Shown here piece after piece: positions 61,323 through 64,000 of a stretch of 64,000 bases of DNA. The notes beneath the pieces were generated by a model. That model had not been told where the DNA came from, made no database searches, and saw only the letters and a list, made by a program, of their open reading frames with translations. The position numbers were made by a program, and so were the translations under genes. This DNA is from Phoebastria nigripes (lineage: Eukaryota > Chordata > Aves > Procellariiformes > Diomedeidae), in contig JAYKAV010003094.1 in the NCBI GenBank assembly GCA_035582835.1, positions 75,443 through 139,442 on the forward strand, in the 5' to 3' direction. How positions within the stretch are numbered: position 1 is the stretch's first letter; each line of letters opens with the position of its first letter.

Positions 61323-64000
61323 GTAAGCCCATGTCACCGCTGCAGATGCCAGCTCGCTCCTCTAGGCATGAGGCTCCGAGTCCGTTTGAACGGACCGCTT
61401 GGAAATCCCACCGAGGAAATATTTGGGAGAAGCCTTTTTACGTGNGGGGGGTCTTTAAAAGCGGGGGAAGGATTTGTTTAAGGGGAAAAAGAAAAAATGT
61501 CTGGGTTTTCAGGGTTGCTGGAAGGAAGGTGNCACGGGGAACAACTGTGTTTACAAAGAAACGCAAAACACCTGATCGGTAGAGGCAGCCCAAGGGNTCT
61601 GCTCCTGCCGCGGTGCTGGGGCTGCCCGGCAGGGAGCGGTCCCGGCTGCGGCCCCGCCGTTTGCAGCGGGGCTCGGACAGGGCAGCGACCCGCGGGCTTC
61701 AGCGGGTCCCGGCCCTGGCGCGGGCAGCTGGGGCGCGCCCCGCAGGCGGGTCGGGGATGTACCCGAGGCTGCTTCGGAACGGGCGAAGCTGCGGGGTCCC
61801 GCAGCGGGCTGCGACGGGCAGAGCCGGGGAGCGCGGGAGGGAGGGCGGGCTGAGAAACGCTCAGAGGAGCAGCTCTGCACAGGAACGAAGCGGCGAGGGA
61901 GGCGTGGGGGGTCGATGACAACAAAACCCGAGACTATCCGTTTGTTGAAAAGTCTCTTGGAGTTATTGACACTTTGGATGAGTTGCTGCTGCGTGACAGA
62001 GCTGACGGGAGGTGTAAGGTGACACTCGAGTCTGAAAATTTTCATTCTGCCCAGGCGCGCCGTGAAGGTTGGGCTTAAATTCTCAGGTTCCAGTCACAAA
62101 TACTTAAAATTCTGTGTTAATTTTTGCTTGCATAGGAAGTTTCGTAACGTAGAATTCAAGTACCTTTGGTACTTGTGGTTTTGCAGTTCCCGGTATGCTG
62201 ATGCATAAAAATGATGCATAGTATGTGGTTGTATAAGCATGTGGCATTATTAGGAAGACCTTTGATGTCTGAGCTTTATAACAACTCTTACCCTTGCCTC
62301 ATTGTTTTGAAGATTTCTGACATACTTATTGAAAGCAATCATGACCCAGCTCATTCATTATTCATTTCAGTATGGGACGAGGGGGAAGTGTGTGGATTAA
62401 AAGTTAAGCTGATATTCTGATTATTTTTTTTTTTTCCTATGCTGTGTGTTTTACTGAAGAGAAGTTTGGGACACTTCAGTGTAACCACATGGGAAGTCAA
62501 GTTTTGATAATGTATGTTAGCTGTACTTATTGCAGGTATTCAAACTGTTGTAGACCATATATTGTTCACAGAATTCATGCTTTTCAAATAATATTCTGCA
62601 TGGAAAAGNTTACTGTAGTCTCTCTTTAAATATTTTAATTGCAGACAAATGCTTATATTGCAATGTTCTGAATGCTAGTATGCTATCAGTGATTGTATTG
62701 TTTAAATGTTTATAAAGTATTTTTCAAACTTAAGTATTTAAAAATAGGAATACAAAATCAGTTCAGCTGGTCACTCTTATCGCTTAGACTATTTATAAAA
62801 AAATGCAAAACTTAGTGAAGGGTAAAAATACCTCAACTCTTTCCAGCCCATGACTGCAAGTCAGTTACTTACTGGGTGAAACCAGCGTTTGAGTTGTAAA
62901 GCCTCAGAATAGCTTATGCTGAAAAGGTAGAAAGAATCCAAAGTGAGCATGGTGCACGCTTTGTACACTTAAACTGCTGAGGTAGAACAGCTGATAGTGA
63001 AGATATTCTCCTAAATGACGCTGTACGTTCCCACGCATGTGTTGTGGACAGTCGCTCTGTTTCTTGAAGAAACCTCAAAGTCTTTGGGAGCTGCCACTGC
63101 AGCGTGTTGTGTAGGAGTGCAAGTGCTCCCTGGAAAAAGAGGAACTGTCAGCAAACCAAGGGAAGAAAGGTTAAGAGACTGAGAAGTGAGTGGGATAGCA
63201 TGTGTTAAGCCATTACGTTAACAGAAAAATGTTTTTGTGCCTGGTGAGTAGTAGAGAGAGAGAGAGAATGACTCTGGATCCAAGCGGACTTAGTCATGTT
63301 GGAAGTCTTTAGTTGCGAGTTTGTTGCTTTTGCTGGAACTGTTTGAGTGAGTGAGTACTGTGCATATTTGTTCCTGTGATGAGAGAATGTTGAGATGAAC
63401 GTCTGAAGTAATTGTGAAAGGATTAAATAAGTAAACTGTAAGTAATTGTTTCAAGGAAAATATGATTATATTGTCAGTAAAAGTCATCTGCTTGAACTTT
63501 CTTAACTTCAATGAAAAATGCGTGATCACTTAAGTTTGTGTTCATAGATGTTATGCTTCCTCTGTTTTTACTTTCTATCTGTATGCCATACTGCTGCACA
63601 TTAAACTGATGCCTAAGTGCATTGGGTCAACTCTTTACACAAAATTTTTATTTCTCTTTACTCCTATTTTAAGAACTTCAGCTTTAGAAACATTTTAAAA
63701 AGTGTGGATGAAGTTGAGGGTCCTCCAACATGGGAGGAAAAGCTGGGGCAGAAAATAAGGGTATTATGTTTTTATGCAGGTGGGTAAGTGTTATGCATTA
63801 ATCTTGTCCTAGAGATTTGCAGCAACTTGGAAGCGTTACAGATATAAATAGTAGTAGTTCTTCATACACAGCTGTTGCAAGGGTACGTTCCTCAGCAAGT
63901 GGGCATTGATAAGCTTGTGCAACACTGCCTCCCCCCCCCCCCCCTTTTTTTTTTTTCTTCTCTTTTCTCTATTCTTGTGTCCTGCTCCCTCTTTCTCTTT
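61323..64000 (+). other. VEGFC: VEGFC intron 1 (5' part)
   Basis: Begins with GTAAGC directly after exon 1; no acceptor-bounded VEGFC exon 2 follows, so the window ends inside intron 1. The first 590 nt are still CpG-rich. The remainder is AT-rich with single N bases. It contains a perfect 8-bp inverted repeat with a 3-nt loop (62,157-62,175), a TGATGCATA direct repeat of period 13 (62,199-62,220), a short GA repeat near 63,255 and a pyrimidine tract at the end. I see no other exon in it. Confidence 0.85.
63931..64000 (+). repeat. Pyrimidine tract C14-T12 and T/C-rich tail
   Basis: Fourteen C followed by twelve T and then a T/C-rich run to the end of the window, in VEGFC intron 1. Homopolymer lengths in a draft assembly are unreliable. 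The tract could look like a splice-acceptor pyrimidine run, but no AG-bounded coding segment follows within the window. Confidence 0.9.

Larger units (their letters stand above)
60225..61910 (+). promoter_or_regulatory. VEGFC: CpG island with VEGFC promoter, leader and exon 1
   Basis: Base composition changes abruptly from AT-rich flanks to CpG-dense, GC-rich sequence at about 60,225 and returns to AT-rich after about 61,910. Within it are many GC boxes (GGGCGG/CCGCCC-type, for example near 60,300-60,320 and 60,690-60,700), no clear TATA box at a credible distance from the start codon, a GGA-repeat tract and a pyrimidine tract. This is the usual architecture of a dispersed-initiation CpG promoter. 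The transcription start cannot be fixed by eye. By comparison with the human leader length as I recall it, it probably lies between about 60,650 and 60,850. The very long open frames across this island on both strands are a by-product of high GC. Confidence 0.85.

Noticed and set aside
61478..62045. Open frames of 100-164 codons after exon 1
   Set aside because: They lie in the CpG-rich start of intron 1, contain N bases, and have Arg/Pro/Gly-rich composition without domains.
1..64000. CRISPR arrays, bacterial operons, rRNA genes, intact LTR retroviruses
   Set aside because: No regularly spaced repeats, no operon-like gene packing, no rRNA-like sequence, and no paired LTRs, primer-binding site or polymerase motifs were seen.

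Overview
This looks like a vertebrate, probably avian, chromosome segment. It is AT-rich and almost gene-free for about 60 kb, then enters a strong CpG island holding the first coding exon of VEGFC (vascular endothelial growth factor C) on the + strand. The evidence for a sauropsid, most likely a bird, is: (i) the VEGFC exon 1 peptide resembles the human one but is clearly not mammalian; (ii) the recognisable dispersed repeats are old CR1-type LINE 3' ends and MIR/tRNA-derived SINE fossils; (iii) young, dense mammalian-type repeats are absent and repeat content is low. A turtle or crocodilian cannot be excluded. Scattered single N bases mark a draft assembly.

Layout: 1-60,220 is intergenic. 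By known amniote synteny it should be the gene desert upstream of VEGFC, towards NEIL3. It holds a diverged direct duplication of about 200 bp (754-942 and 1911-2111). MIR-like SINE relics lie at 9.3 kb, 12.1-12.9 kb and 32.0 kb. CR1 fossils lie at 22.8, 42.0, 49.8, 54.4 and 55.4 kb. A possible SCAN/Gmr1-type gag capsid fossil lies at 23.35-23.7 kb. Many homopolymer and A/C- or T-rich tracts and a few strong palindromes are also present. Nearly all open frames here are short, lack codon structure and look like chance. The exceptions worth checking are a 38-codon open segment behind a good splice acceptor (44,742-44,858), a similar open segment at 43,527, and a 56-nt minus-strand exon-like unit at 32,849-32,904.

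About 60,225-61,910 is the VEGFC CpG-island promoter, 5' leader and exon 1. A leader block (about 60,882-60,921) matches the human VEGFC 5' UTR as I remember it and contains an upstream ATG that opens a 34-codon uORF. Translation of VEGFC starts at 61,179. Exon 1 codes for 48 residues, essentially the signal peptide and the start of the N-terminal propeptide, and ends in phase 0 at a consensus donor (61,322/61,323). The rest of the window, to 64,000, is intron 1; the VEGF homology domain exons lie beyond it.

I found no operons, CRISPR arrays, rRNA genes or functional tRNA genes, and none are expected here. The least explained features are the candidate orphan exon at 44.7 kb, the gag/SCAN-like relic, the complementary GGA/TCC tracts around the VEGFC promoter, and several regulatory-looking blocks that need a cross-species alignment.
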